From NCBI GenBank assembly GCA_022747635.1, contig JAKTNV010000003.1:28686551-28750550 (forward strand): 64,000 nt of DNA, given 5' to 3'. A model generated the notes under the pieces. It was not told the DNA's origin, did not search any database, and saw only the letters and a program-made list of their open reading frames with translations. Numbering within the stretch: position 1 is the stretch's first letter; each line of letters starts with the position of its first letter. The translations under genes were made by a program, and so were the position numbers. Source of the stretch: Hetaerina americana (lineage: Eukaryota; Arthropoda; Insecta; Odonata; Calopterygidae). Below, in pieces: positions 24,051 through 37,178 of the stretch.

Positions 24051-25735
24051 GTCAAGTGGTTCCCTGTTGGGGGTGGGGGAAACGGTAGGTATATAGCTCC
24101 AAACAGCATTTTTAAAACGATTTTACTTGTGAATACCAATGAGACTAGGTTACTTCCTCCACTCCAAAAGCTAGAAAATTAACCGAACGGTCAACCTTGA
24201 AACCTGGTAACGTCGAAAGAAGAATTAGGAGAAAATGGAAGTGTAATCCAAAGCCGTTGGTGAAAGAGAGTCGCCGGTGCAACCGGCGCAACCAATTGGA
24301 GACGTGGTCCCAACGTTGCCTTATCAGTATTATTATTTTATAAGCACACTTCCATTCTTCCCTGTCTTCTAATTCCCTTGCCGCCATTTGCCAGCCCGCT
24401 TTCACCGGTCTCGGTGAATAGGGGCAGATAAGGAAGAGGGAAGATTGCGTGAGATGGGGGACAATGGTGACGGAGGAGGAGGAAGGAAAGATAAGGAGGG
24501 CAGTCAGAGATCGGATTATGATGAGAATCAAGGGATGAATGGAATCGGCCGAGAGAGCCATGAGGGGTGGAAGTAATTAATTAGGCCGCTGACAAGAGTG
24601 ATTCGATTAAAATCAAGGGAAGGTTTCAGAAGGGCACAAGTCTTCACGCGGGACAAGCAAGGGATCAAGCAGCGGTGCCAGTTGAACGTGTGACGTGTGA
24701 AAGGGAAATTCCATGCGGCGGGATAAGTACCGCTCTTCAAACTTCAAACTCATCGCTTGCCTTTTCGTTTGTCTAATTGCCCATGAGAATAGTGGAAAAC
24801 TTTGCTCATTTAAATACATTTCGCCTCAGCTTTTCAAGGATGTTTTTACGTCAGGTTAAAAAGCATCGAGTTAGAAGATGTTAAAACATGAAGGGTCAAA
24901 ACTGAATTAAGGTTTTTTCATGAATTCTACCCTTGAGATAATTTCGCAAAGTAATAAAAACTCAATAAAATAATGAATAAAAAAATGAAAAACAACCAAT
25001 AAACCGTTCTCCAGGCATTTTAAACCTTGGCGTAGTTAACCAATGAGCAAATTATCATGCGCATCTACTAATGTCTAAGAGATAAAGAATTTTGATCAGT
25101 GTAGCTTATCAAATGACTATTTTTGAATGGGTAATAACAGAAGAGTGAGTTTATGCCACCCTGTACTTGAAAATTATAATAATTATCCAAAATAAATTGT
25201 TCACTTTAATATAATGGGTACAAAAGAAAAGAGAATGTGATTTAAGTAATATGATTTTTACATAAAAAACACCTATTATAATTCCAGAAAGTTCTTTCTT
25301 ACTTTTCATTATTATAAACATGATACTTGATGCTTACGGTTCTCTGATAGTATACCTGAATACCCTGTTACTTTTCATGCGAGCATTTAAACAACCAATT
25401 GCGATGCATTAAATCAAATAAAATCGATTTTTGGGGCAAGTGGATTTTTAAACAATTTAGTCAATAAAATGTTCTATACTGTTGCTATGGCAACAAGGGT
25501 GCGATACATTCATCGGAAGAAGGAAACTAGAGTACAAAACAGTAGTTTCTATAGAAAACTCAGAAAGTTCACGTTTCTTCGCAGAGCACGTGCCCACGTA
25601 GTATATTTTGATCAGAGTATTACTTCACCAAATCCGCGTTGCGAGAGTAACAATAATGGCCAGAACCAAATAATTATTAGAATAACCAAAATAATACATC
25701 GGTGGTATACTAGGAAAACTCTTCCTTGGCATTGA
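24050..25735. other. mixed then AT-rich DNA, nothing recognised
   Basis: The left part (24180-24740) is more GC-balanced with purine-rich segments near 24420-24500. The rest is AT-rich. No gene or mobile element is supported. Confidence 0.4.
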
Positions 25736-25737
25736 AT

Positions 25738-25814
25738 CTATATGTACATATGCATGTGTGTGTGTATGTATATATATATATATATATATATATGTACATA
25801 CATACATATATATA

Positions 25815-25854
<40 letters not shown>

Positions 25855-25905
25855 GTACATACATGCATATATATATATATATATATATAATGTATATATA
25901 TAGCA
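25738..25905. repeat. compound (TA)n/(TG)n/(CATA)n microsatellite
   Basis: The tract contains (TG)n near 25753-25763 and alternating TA blocks. ACATACAT interruptions occur near 25793-25805 and again near 25854-25866. The internal interruptions recur, so the tract looks partly tandemly duplicated. Apparent Tyr/Ile-rich reading frames are artefacts. Confidence 0.95.
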
Positions 25906-26089
25906 TAAATGATAGATCTGACGCTAAGTGGTAAGCGCCATTTCGTCACTCATTAGATTGATGTACCTTTCTTAAGAAAAACAAAGAGCGCAAGCCGTTA
26001 TATATCAACTATCCCAGAAATCCATTAGTAAATGTTTTATAGTCAGAGTCAAGGATCGCAGAGAAGGGTTTCATCTTCCTGGGCACAAA

Positions 26090-26910
26090 ATGTTTTCACC
26101 GTGGGTGCACTGCACGCACAGAATCGATTCCCTGGAGACAATACTTCCAGCAGCTCAGCGACGTCAGCTCTAAATGGAGTTTTATTTCGTCAGGGATTTC
26201 CTCGCGTGAGGAAGTCGACCTGATCGAGGGAAACGTTACCGTTGGGAGAGAGACAGGCGGCTGATGCGATGCGCGCGTGTGCAAGACGTTGATGGCCTCC
26301 TCGCAAGGAGAGAAGCGGCGAGCGAGGAGGTGAGCGGTGGAGTGAAGAAATGGAGGGAGGAGAATGGCGGGGATGGGACCAAGAATCAACAGAAAGGTGC
26401 GAGCTATAGGGCCGGAACCACGCACGTCGAGTTCCTTTTCTCCGAGGGGAGTTACTTGGCCAGAATCCCTCGAAATTTTGAGTTTCCGTGTTAAGCAATG
26501 GCTATCTCGTCTCCATCCTCTTCGACTCCATTATAACTTCCCTCCTACTCTCTTGATTCCCTTCCTTCCTCCTTACCGCGTCATCTACCACCCTCTATCC
26601 TTTTCTCTCTCTCTTTCACACACACACTCTTCCCGTGGTCCATTCTAAAGGGAGTCTAGAAGACCCCAGTCACTCGGGGCTTTCAAGGATTTCCTCGCTA
26701 ATGCCAGGATTCCATTTCCGCTCCCGTCCTCTGCTTATATATCCTCGGATACCCAGATCTCCCCTTCACCCCCACTCTCTTCATATCGCACTCTATATTC
26801 CTATCTATCACCACCTTTTATCGTAGTCTCTCCCTCTCTCTTTCTCCTCATTACATCCTCTTCCCCATTTCTCGTCGTCTCCATCCAACCATCACGTCCT
26901 CGCACGCAAT
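26090..26910. other. GC island with strand switch and simple repeats
   Basis: Purine-rich with CpG from 26220 to 26400, then pyrimidine-rich from 26520 to 26890, including (CT)n and (CA)n at about 26604-26629. Frames on both strands are open because of composition. No domain is seen. Confidence 0.5.
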
Positions 26911-29500
26911 ATAGGCATTCACTTTCTTTAGTGCCTGTAACGGACGTTTTCATGGGAATACCGCGCCTAGTAACGGTAGCGTGAGTTGAACCAATGGCTC
27001 AATTCACTTTGAAAGGATGAGAGACATGCTTTTTCAAACTTTCTAACATAAGAGCCATTTTAAATTTCAAGTATGGTTTCTCGCGATTCACATCAATGTT
27101 GAATGCATTTTTTTATAATTTTACTACCCTATGACGTATCAAATTTATCTGAATGTATGATTTTCACTTCGAAACTAGGAGTTGGTGTTCAGTTTTGTCG
27201 TACGTTTTGAATTCGAATTACTAATACAATAAGAAAAGATCATACTTCTTAATAACTTTTTTATTCTTAATACAGAGCGTTGAAAAGTAATCCCTTACTT
27301 TCCTACGCGTCGGTTATCTTCTTTCAACTTTCCAATTAAAAATAACTTACTGACCCTTAAAAAGCGTATTGAACTAAAAATGAGTGACCATTTGACACTG
27401 CTTAAAAATACAAAGCGCTCAAAATGAGCGTAACAAAATTTTATTCTACGGCTACAAAGAGCAAAAGTTGGTGCCTCTATTTGCAATAATTGATATTCCT
27501 CTTGTATAAATATCAACATAACGCCTAATGTGAGCACGGTAGACTGTGGTGCACACCAATTACAAATTTAGCTTGTATATTTTGTGCTGAATGTGTCATT
27601 GGTAGGAATTAAATTAAAAAATCAGCAAAAGTTGGGAAGAAAAATTTAATTAACGAGCAATCGAAAAGGTTCGTCCCTTGTATGTGAACCTTAATGTTTC
27701 TTCGATATTAACAGAATCATCCCTCCCACCAAATTTTACCCTCCGTAAAATTTCTCTTAACGGTATTAAATCTTCGGCGACCTATTTAAAAGACGGCGGT
27801 CTATAGGTTTTTTAAAATGCCCATGGCCACAAGGTTTGAGTTTGTGAGAGATTACTTTCCAAACAGTCGTTACCCACATCGCAACTGCGCTTTCATTCCA
27901 CCAAGCTCTGCAGTGTTTCATGAGTCACGTCTCATTCATGTATCTCAGCTGTCACCGCAGTCCGTGTGTGATTCTTTCCGCAATTTATAAATGAAAGTGG
28001 CGCGGCGAACTAATTAAAACTTAAAACTGCGCCACTATAATTATACTAAGCTTGCGACTAACGCGGATGACGAAGAGAAGAATTTGTTTTTTTCATTCCC
28101 CTTGCTTGCGTTTCTTCCGTTTGTATTAAATGTCATCAAATTCCACGGTTACAGTTTTAAACCACTCTTATTTTACGACACGTTTGAAAACTCATCTAGA
28201 GTCCCTCGTATAAATTGAAATGCTACCATTTCAAAATGCTTACATTTTAAAAATATTTTAGACACTATTTCATATTTTCATAGGGTCACAGGACTAATCT
28301 ACAACTAATTATGAGGACTGGTGATCATGCTTCAGCCATCCTATCGGAAGTTTACTTCAATGTATACTTTTCATCATTATCACAATTACCTTCCAGGTAA
28401 CTCGTCAACTTTTAGGATATATGAAATTACTTTGAGTTTTGAAGAAATGTATAAACTACTAATGTTATCAGCAACGTTTGGAACAAAAATAAGAAACCAT
28501 ATAAGAACAATTTAGTATTCAAATAATTTCAGTTATACGCAATTTCGTGGAAATATATTATATCCAATCTAAAGATGAACTTAGAAATTTCCGCAACTTT
28601 ATTGGACTTTAGCACCACCCATTGTGCTAAACTAAAACAATTGGATATTTGCATTAATGACATACTTTTAAATGATTAATATACCCCTAGTTCGAATAGT
28701 CTTCTATTTCATAAGATATGCTGACATTTTTTCCACTTTAAATTATTAATTACTTGTATAAAGTAAACTTTATAATTTACTTTATGTCCATTTACAAATA
28801 CTTATGGGTCCATACAAATATTTATATGTCCTGGCATATATCATTTCTTGCTGCTAAAGAGTTCAGAAGTTTGAATTATATTTACTCGATTTTCGATCAA
28901 CAAATGCATAATGGAAATAATGCAGCTCATAAAAAGTCTAAACAGGCAATATAAACACTAAACCGCTTTTTCCCAAATTATCCCAATAATATGATTTTAT
29001 AAGTTCATTCAGTTCTTCTTGATAAAGCGTCGACCACGTGTTTCAAAGCTTTTGCAAAAGTCACATAACACTACGCAAAGGCTAGAAATTACGTCAATGA
29101 ACATTTGAAATTCTTAATAATAATGATGATTTATTAGCCTTATTCAGGGCTTAGACGTAGAACGTCTTTCCAAGGACAGCATTACTAATATTGATTCGGA
29201 AATTAGTCATACATTAACCAAACAACCAAAACTGTAATGGAAAAGTTTCACTTGAAAAAAATGTATACACAAAACTATTCTGAAAAAATCTGATGCCGTC
29301 ATTTCAACAAGCTTCTCGAAAGATTTACAAGACCAGGTTTTCAAAGCAAATGTCTTTAACTACCATCAACCATCTGGTCATACACCCACTGTCACGAGCC
29401 AACGGATTACGGAAACAGTGTCTCTCGCGTCACATCTCCTTACGCTGTTCATTTCGAATAGGACGGCTACGAAATAGATGACGTGTGAATTTAAAGATTT
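26910..29500. other. AT-rich DNA, nothing recognised
   Basis: Gene-free stretch. An imperfect inverted repeat AAAGTAAA...TTTACTTT lies near 28760-28785. A possible unknown interspersed repeat lies near 29118-29200, but no second copy is present to prove it. Confidence 0.4.
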
Positions 29501-29519
29501 AAGAGGTCACAGAATGTTG

Positions 29520-29880
29520 TCCAAATGAGGCTCCCGGAGATTGGGTGTGTGATTAGAGCTCGGGGGAGGGGGGGAGAGGAATGGATGGTTGCTGAGGAAG
29601 TCGAAAGAGTGGATGGTAGAAAAGGCTGCGATATGTCCTCGGCGGGGAGAGGGTGGCTCGAGTAGTGGGCGGTGGGATTGCGACCCGCCCCCCGTCACTC
29701 CGAGCGGGCGATATGTTTATCCGACGTCGCACTCGCAAGGAAAGGATGGGTGAGAGGCTCGAGCCAAAGGTCAAAAAAGATATTTTTTTAAATGAGACAA
29801 TATTTTTACAAAAACGAGGCGTGAAGAACACGTCCGCTCGATGACTCACTCGGCGAGGTTAAGCCTCGAGGAGGGGTAAA
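29520..29880. other. purine-rich GC island
   Basis: Guanine-rich plus strand with CpG-containing segments (29680-29760) and abrupt AT-rich flanks. No gene supported. Confidence 0.5.
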
Positions 29881-32140
29881 AAAGTTGGCATATTTTAGAG
29901 AAAAAGGATGTAAGTAGGAAGAAGAGAAAGATAATTACGACACCTTGCGAGTTCTTAAAAAAAACTCACTTTTTCACACTGATATTTTTTTGACATCTGG
30001 CTCCTGCGGTTCACAAATAACATCTTGTGCGATAAAATTAGCCTGCGTCATCACGATAAAAATAGAATGTGTCCGTGGTTCTCTCGTGGTACAAAACTGG
30101 CTGATGAATCAAGGACGAAGTGCAACGAAGGTTCCTTTCACGCATTGGCCAGTCAAATCGCAAATAGTTCCTCGTCTTCTTATTCCAAATGTCAGCATTG
30201 AGCTTCTGACGTGAATTTTCTGGTTCAATACGCATTCTGAAAATAAAAAGTATTTTTCCCCCAGGAAAAGTAAAATGGGTGGGAAAATATTTATGGTAGT
30301 TAAAGGGCGAAATGAATCAAATGAAATTACATAGAGTCCACGGCAAGAGTAGATATACATTGAATGAATATTCATACGCGATGTCTTTTAAAAGAATATC
30401 AGAAGACAACTTTGATTTACCCAACCTCTGTTTAGAATTAAATTTAAAATGTCTATTAAATTTTAAAATAACGTGATCAGCTCACTGAATTTGTAGAGAG
30501 TTAATCATTAATGCTGTTTGGATATTCAGTTTGATTTTAAAGCACCGCAATACACACAATCAAATCACATGTTAATAAAAAATGTCGTGCCAAAAACTTG
30601 ATTCGTAAGTTTATCGAATGATATGTGATATTGGCCTAAATGTATATGAATCAAGTAAGTAAAAGGCACAAATTATACTTGCGTAGGAAAATTATAAAAT
30701 TTTCATCTAATAAATTATGTTAATATAGAAAGTCTAACTAAATCCTTTCGGCAACAAAAACAACCATTTCAACGTTTATCCCAAAAGCTATCTTAATTGG
30801 TTATCTAAATTATAGAAGTGTGTTATTTCAACTCCAATACCAATGTTGTTAATTCTGTAAAATTATATAATGTATCTTGGCATATAATATACACGTATGT
30901 ATTTATATTTGTGAGAACCAATACTCGAAAAAAATTTGATTAAAATGGCGTTTGATACATGTAAAGGAATTTCATCTTATTACACTTTCGTAAGACGATA
31001 TCATTATATATTATATATTTGTTAAATTATCAGTGGTCCAATAATATTTTTTCACCCTTTACTAGGGGTATGCACGATCAATAATATACGTTATATTTAA
31101 TTCAGATTTATTAATCAGACATCAATCCAAAACGACGCGCTAACTGAAGTCTATCTATGCATATTTCAATAAGAAATTAATTAAATAAATCGGTTCTGAA
31201 TTCTATTAATTGAAATTAGTGGCATTATAGAATTTCCACTGCTTTCTTCTGACAAACAACTCATATAATGTGGTAAAAAATTAATATAATTTTGATTTCT
31301 CCTTTACCACCGTTTTAAGTACAATAAATTTAACTCAAGTGCGATATCCCAAGAGCCCTTATCAAAATTGACGCAGAGAAGTCTAGACTGAAGCCTTCTG
31401 TCAATCGATTCTCTTATTGTATGAGTACGGATGACTTCCAATTATAATAGACACAGCTGAGCTATGCACACAGTTGTGGGTTTCATATCCATTGTATCTA
31501 TGCATTTGTAGAAATTATCAGTCGTAGCAATTCCCAGTTAATGAGCAGGTACAACTCGCTGTCATGGAAGTGTTAAATCATACACCATATAATATTCTTT
31601 TTCATTTGCGGTTTTTTTGAGATGAATATTACATGTCGTAGGTCTTCATATTTCTTCAATTTTCTATTTAATTTAAAATTGCCAAAGTGGGTAACTACAA
31701 TATCATTTTTATTGATTTTATTAAAAACTGATCATTTTTTCTTCAACAAATTCTGAATAAGCTAGGTTTCCTACTTATTTTTGAGAATTGTACATTTGGA
31801 AAATAAATTCAGAGTCATATCTCCTCGGAATACTGCGGGATGATAGGTCTACGATGGACACTTCTTTTCTGATCTGCTAAAAAAACCAAGGTCTTCTTGC
31901 GTATCAATTTTTTTTGCAGTGATATATGTCTAAGCTTTGAAATGCAAATAAATTGGAGAGTTAATTTCGGTATTTTTCCGAATTTAGAATTAATGTGGAC
32001 ATCCACTATCCTGCTCAGTGAGCTGTGCTTCGTGCTGTTGTTATTGCTAGAGAATTGATATTTTTAAATAAGACGTTATCAATATAATCCACATCAAATC
32101 TTAACATAACCCTACGGTTATTCGCGCTTCGTCGTGCAGT
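29880..32140. other. AT-rich DNA, nothing recognised
   Basis: Strongly AT-rich, with no tRNA-like boxes, terminal repeats or exon-like segments recognised on either strand. Confidence 0.45.
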
Positions 32141-32149
32141 CTACTGCTA

Positions 32150-32420
32150 CGAAATGCCGGTCCATTTTCCGTCGAATTCTCCCCCGTGCATGAATTAGGT
32201 GCCACTTCAACCCTCCCTCGACCACTCATCCCCCCTCCTCGCACCCAGCTAAAAACCCTCATTCATCCCCTCGCCAATCCTGCCCTCCGACGCGACCCCT
32301 TCTCGCGCTCTCCTCCAACCCTCCCCTGCCACGCCATCCCACTGCTCTCTTTCCCTCTCGCTCTCGCCTCAGCCGCAAGATATACAGCCTTGACCCGCGC
32401 GGGTCCTCGGTCAAACCCAT
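32150..32420. other. pyrimidine-rich GC island
   Basis: C-rich plus strand with frequent CCTC words and CpG, bordered by AT-rich DNA. Open frames are compositional. Confidence 0.5.
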
Positions 32421-33440
32421 GACAAATTATAAATGGGCCATCCAAGAATGCCGACTTCCACTTCAGTCAAGCTCACGCGATCTAGCAAACTAGAGTACGT
32501 AGCAAAAGGAAAATAATTGACGTGGCCTAGACCCACATCATTTTTACCTTGCCAAGATTTCCACATAAAATAGTTTGCCATCGGCAGTATCCCGGAACGA
32601 TTCTCACCGTTTACATTCCTAATTATTCCACTGTATGGAATTTGTGTGCTTTGCTAAAACTGAGGAACTGGGGTGCTCCAGGTACCTATGGGTATCAGCA
32701 TTTATCCCACGTTCTTGAGTTTCCCTCGACGCCATGCGTCCTTGATCTTAACACATCCCGACACATCTAATTCTCCCTTATAATTGAAAACTTTTTGGAG
32801 CAGAAAAATTTGTATTTTGCCGTGTGCCAAAGTTCGCTCGTATTCCGTGCCCATGATTACCTCTGCGTGTAAATTTTTAGTCATCTATGAAATGCACAAA
32901 TATTAAGTTCAAATACATGAATTCACATAGGTAATATGCTAAATAAAATTAAGTTTCTCTCTCGAAGAACACTAATTAAGGGTGTACCATTTAATCATAA
33001 GGGTTTATAGCTTAAATCAAGATTTAATCATATTAATTTCCAAAAATTGCGATCCCAAAGGAAATGCCGATAAAAAAGGGAGCTGAACGATGAAATAAAT
33101 AATCGGTTTAGAGCAGTTTAATGGGCTCTAGCGTTCAAAAATTGGTGGGAGTATTCTAGTTTTAAATGTCCATAGTGTCTCTTGAAAGCTATAAAATACT
33201 GTGAAGGCACGGAATGGTGCAGAATAGGTAGTCCCACCTCCACACATAATTACGTGAACTTCACCTGTCGTATGTCTGAGGAAATAGACAACTATATTTT
33301 CAACCATCGTTACTGTGGGGAATGGAATTCTTTCAAAATTTCTCCTTATAATTGAAAATATTCCGTCAATCATTTCCAAATCAGCTTCCAATTATCTTTC
33401 TTGACTCTCACCGTATCCCGTAGATGAGGGAAAAAACTAG
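32420..33440. other. mixed-composition DNA, nothing recognised
   Basis: No exon or repeat could be supported in this stretch immediately left of the LINE fragment. Confidence 0.4.
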
Positions 33441-33446
33441 GGCAGG

Positions 33447-33960
33447 TAGAACAGTTTATCTATCTTGGAAATGTTTGAACCAGTTTGGTCAAAGTAGTAA
33501 GGATATCAGTAGAAGTATTGCGATAGACAAAGAAGATTTCGCATGGAGGATAAAGGTAGTGACATGGACGTAAAGTAACGACACTATGAAAATATTCGTG
33601 AAAGCCAAGATATTGAGCAAGGTGTTGCAAAGCGCGGAATCATGGCCATTGATGCATGAAGTTAGAAGCAGATGGAGGATTTTGATACATGGGCGTGCAG
33701 AAGAATGGAAAAAATTGAACTGAATGGAAAGGAAAGCAAATGAAGAAATCCTAGGCATGGTGGGGAAGGAGAGAGGATTGCTGGGAGATATCACAAGGAG
33801 GCAGGAAAGATGGATGCATAGTATTTCGTTAGTCAATGGAATGCCGAAGACTGTGTTAGATGGGAGAATGTTAGTTAAACCATGAAAAGGAATAAAAAAG
33901 ACAGGCATATTGGAAAAATTAGGAGAGGTAAGATGCATGCGGAATTGAAGAACAGTTTAA
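33447..33960 (+). pseudogene. 3' fragment of a non-LTR retrotransposon (LINE) reverse transcriptase ORF
   Basis: The plus strand, read across frame changes, gives the C-terminal part of an endonuclease-reverse transcriptase ORF2. VEQFIYLGNV (from 33447) is followed after a frameshift by SKDISRSIAIDKEDFAW, then a segment where an ET-W motif would sit (SAESWPL), and the family-typical ERKANEEILGMVGKERGLL with TRRQERWM just after it. Several stops and shifts break it, so it is dead. The catalytic palm of the reverse transcriptase is absent; only the region after it remains. The clade is not resolved. A 149-codon open frame exists on the opposite strand across the same bases and is a shadow. Confidence 0.78.
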
Positions 33961-34280
33961 CGTAGTGCATGGTGCCCGTTTGAGCCTAGTAAGACGAAGC
34001 TAAGAAATATAGTGATATTGATTCGGTTTCCATAGAAAATCTACCATAAGTGGTAGACTGCCAATTAATCATAGATAATTTCTAAATAAAAATGAGCTTT
34101 TATACAAAAAAGAAGAACATTATAAAATTCATGTTTTTTTTCTCTTGAGGCACATTCGGCTCCGTAAGCATTTATGGGAAGACTCAGCGATCTTCCAATA
34201 ATTCATCCCTTCAGTCGGATAGTTCATTTTTAAAACACTCACCATAAATCTATCGCCTACCCGGTGCATGCCGGGGCATG

Positions 34281-34480
34281 CCGGCCCCGGTGGCGGCGGG
34301 GTAATGTCCTCGCCTACCAACTCAGAGGTCGCGGGTTCGATTCCCACTTAGGTGGATTTTCCTCCATCTAGGGCTTGGTTGTATGTGCTTGTCTTCAATA
34401 TAATGTCTGTATTGTAAGGGTTAGGTGGAAGAAGGGACTATAGGTCTCAACCTTGCCCAATTAAGTCGATAAATATAGCA
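34281..34480 (+). mobile_element. tRNA-derived SINE, family 2
   Basis: A tRNA-like head begins with GGCCCCGGTGGCGGCGGGG. An A-box-like segment lies at 34291-34310 and a perfect B box GGTTCGATTCC at about 34334-34344. The body runs to a tail with TTAAGTCGATAAATA (34464-34478). The head and body differ from the SINE at 12397 and 39309, so it is a separate family. Its tail motif recurs at 38519-38533. The GC-rich sequence just upstream holds a tandem GCATGCCGG. Confidence 0.78.
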
Positions 34481-34749
34481 CATATTTATTGCCGAGTATC
34501 TATTCCGAAAATTCTATCTTGAGAAACAGTGTAACAGAATAGGAGTTAAAACGTTGAAAGATCTGCGCTAAAGTGCAATAGGTCTCATACCAATTTTTAA
34601 GTGTACCTACACCTTGGTAATGTTTACTTGAAGGACTATGATTTCACTGGGAAATTAATTTCTAATCAAGAGACTGATGCCTGAATAAGGAACGAAAACA
34701 AATATTGAATATAGAAGAAACCGTTAATCGGAAAAGTAAGCTTCCACCC

Positions 34750-36350
34750 TGGATTCGAGATTAGATCGCTAGAGACTACCCTCTCTCCCACCGTCGCCCG
34801 TAAATCGTTCCCTTGTGAAAACGGAAAAGGTACGAATTCCCCGCGGGGCGAGAGTCTCCCGCCCTTCGAGACCAATCCGCCTCGGACCCCTAGCGTGGCG
34901 CTCCCTTGCGGTGACGTCAGGCACACACCCCAATTAAGACCTCTCCTCATCGAGAAAGAAATGCAAACAGCGATGCACGGGGGAAAGGGATTAGGGGGAG
35001 AGGAGGAGATAGAAATAGGGTCGGTGGGGGCGGCCAAGTCCCTTAAAGGGTTGTTTCAGCGGAGGAGAAAGAAGAGGGATATTTCATGGAAGAGGAGCTC
35101 CTCCCTCTCTTCCCCCCAAATATATGGGGGGATGTTAATCCATGATGAGGGAAGATTTTTGAGGAGTGTATACTCCGTGCAATCGGTAGTGGGTGGATAA
35201 TGAAGGAGGAGCCGAGGAGAGTCGTGTGAGTAGGGAAGAGAGAATAATAGGGGTGAGCGTGGATGATATGGTCTTAAAAAGAACGGGAAGTACAGATAGG
35301 GATAAGGGTGATGGGATGGGGAATCACGCCGAGTGGAAATGGAAAGGATATTATGCACGGGTAAGAGGTGGTGGTGGAAAAGAAATGAAAACAAAATTGA
35401 GGACGAACAAATCTTTTATCGTCTCTAGATCCATCTCGTGCGAAAAAAAAAGACATTTCACATCATACATATAATTTAGAAGAAATAATTTTTTTATGAT
35501 GCAATGCAGCACATCGAGCGAAATTTATTTTGCATACATGTATATACTTCCAGGCCAGGGATGTATTCCAAAACGGCTCCGGACATTAAGCCGCAAAAAT
35601 AAAAACAGCAACGCATATTTTTAAGTTCAACACTCTGCTCCCAGCGCACTAAATCCAAACAAACACAGCAGGAACGAAGAAGACATTTTCACAGAAACAA
35701 GGCACGCCCTGCGTATCCGGACGACTCCCATTGGCAACACCCACCCCCCTCCCCGACGCCCGTTTGGCCAGGAGGGACGCGTCCCGTAAATATTTTTGAA
35801 AAAATCCCACGTTTCCAAATTAAAAAAAAAGGAGTTGAACGAGAAGAACGGAACGCAGATAATGGGAATACTGGGGATCTGAACGGGGATCAAGAGGGCT
35901 GGTGGGATTAAAAAAGAAAAATGCTGGCGTGAGAAGGAAATGAAGTGGGTGTGGGGACGGGCCGGGTGGGGCGGACGCATTACCGGACCGGGGGGATTGG
36001 ATCGTGGGGATGAGAGGGAGGGGGTGGGAGAGGTGGTGGTGGAGATGGAATGCGGAGTTCCACCCAGTGACTGAGAGGAGTGAAGAGAGGGTGGCGCCGT
36101 GATCGATATCCATCGCCGCAATGTTCCCCTCGGCCGTGCATCTTATGCAACGCCCTCCTGTTCCCTAGCGGAGGACCAGGCGGAGGCGGTCGCGCGCCCA
36201 CCCGTCAAACCCAATGAGAAGGACCCGCCTCCAACCGGGAACGGGGCGGATTCTAGAGAACAAGACGCGCCCGAAGTTGGGGAAGAACTCCAGCCAATAA
36301 CTGGGATGTCGTTATCTGCTATGGCACTGTCAACACTATCCTGAAGTTAC
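34750..36350. other. large GC-rich region with purine/pyrimidine runs
   Basis: The longest island in the window. It has CpG-rich parts (34780-34920, 35990-36260) and purine-rich parts (34980-35250, 35940-36100). Several frames exceed 100 codons on both strands, with low-complexity Pro/Ser/His content and no domain. No exon with convincing splice sites was found. It could be a regulatory island, but this is unproven. Confidence 0.45.
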
Positions 36351-37140
36351 CTCCCATTGTGATGTCGGAGGAGAATACGGGGAAGCTCAGACTGCATCCA
36401 AATTAATTTGCTACACCCTAACTTTCGTCCTATGCTACAACATTTTTCCAGTCTTGAATGACTAATCGGAGCGTAGAGTTTAAATTGAAGCTCATGAAGC
36501 AAATAGAAGGGTTAGCAGCTTCTTCTGTTCCCGTATTGGAGAGTATCATTCAGTGCTAATTCCAAACTGTCTACGGGACCCACGGCAGTAAGCAGGCAGG
36601 TAACGATGTTGGCATTTTCATATTTTAAAATAATAGCAACTAAAACCGATCTTTTAGTGTCTTCTCATTTGAAAGCAAACACCTGGACTCAGATTCAAAT
36701 ATTAAAGTGTAGTTAAGTAACATAAATCATTGGTTTCCAAATTGGTGCCATTTTCAATCACCTAGGCCGTAAAAATTCAATCTAACATTAATTCCAACGT
36801 GAGGAGAATGCTTTTTTTAAATTAGTCACCTTCATTTGAAAAATATAAATATTTTTTTGAAGATTATAAAATTACGGATGCTCTGAGGTGTGTCTTTAAG
36901 CAAAGTCCAATCAACTATCTAAGTATACTTCAAGTAGTGGCTAAGAACAAAAAGCACCAAAAATAAGAAGTCCATAATCCAGTTTGTCATTTTCTTATTA
37001 ATCCCATGATATCTTTGCATTTGTATCAATACCTCGTGAGGTACCTGTGGAAAGGTATCTTAAAATCTAAAATTAGAGCACCTTCTAGAGTATTCTATTC
37101 CCCAATTTTAAAGTATCATAAATAAAAAAATTTGTACTTA
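36350..37140. other. AT-rich DNA, nothing recognised
   Basis: Background sequence left of the repeat that hosts the mariner at 37179. No supported feature. Confidence 0.45.
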
Positions 37141-37178
37141 TACTCTGCCGCAACCCGTGGCGGTTAGGGAAGAGTATA

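Noticed and set aside
25469..25735. 88-codon frame before the TA-rich tract
   Set aside because: No domain, no conserved motif and no splice context; AT-rich background.
29118..29200. Possible interspersed repeat in GC-balanced sequence
   Set aside because: The segment has the feel of a repeat, but no second copy is in the window and no tRNA-like box or terminal repeat is present.
33489..33938. 149-codon minus-strand hydrophobic reading frame
   Set aside because: It is the opposite-strand shadow of the LINE reverse transcriptase fragment on the plus strand.
35627..36121. 164-codon minus-strand reading frame
   Set aside because: It lies in a purine-rich GC island, is Pro/Ser/His-rich and has overlapping equally long frames on the same and opposite strands. 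No domain or splice context.
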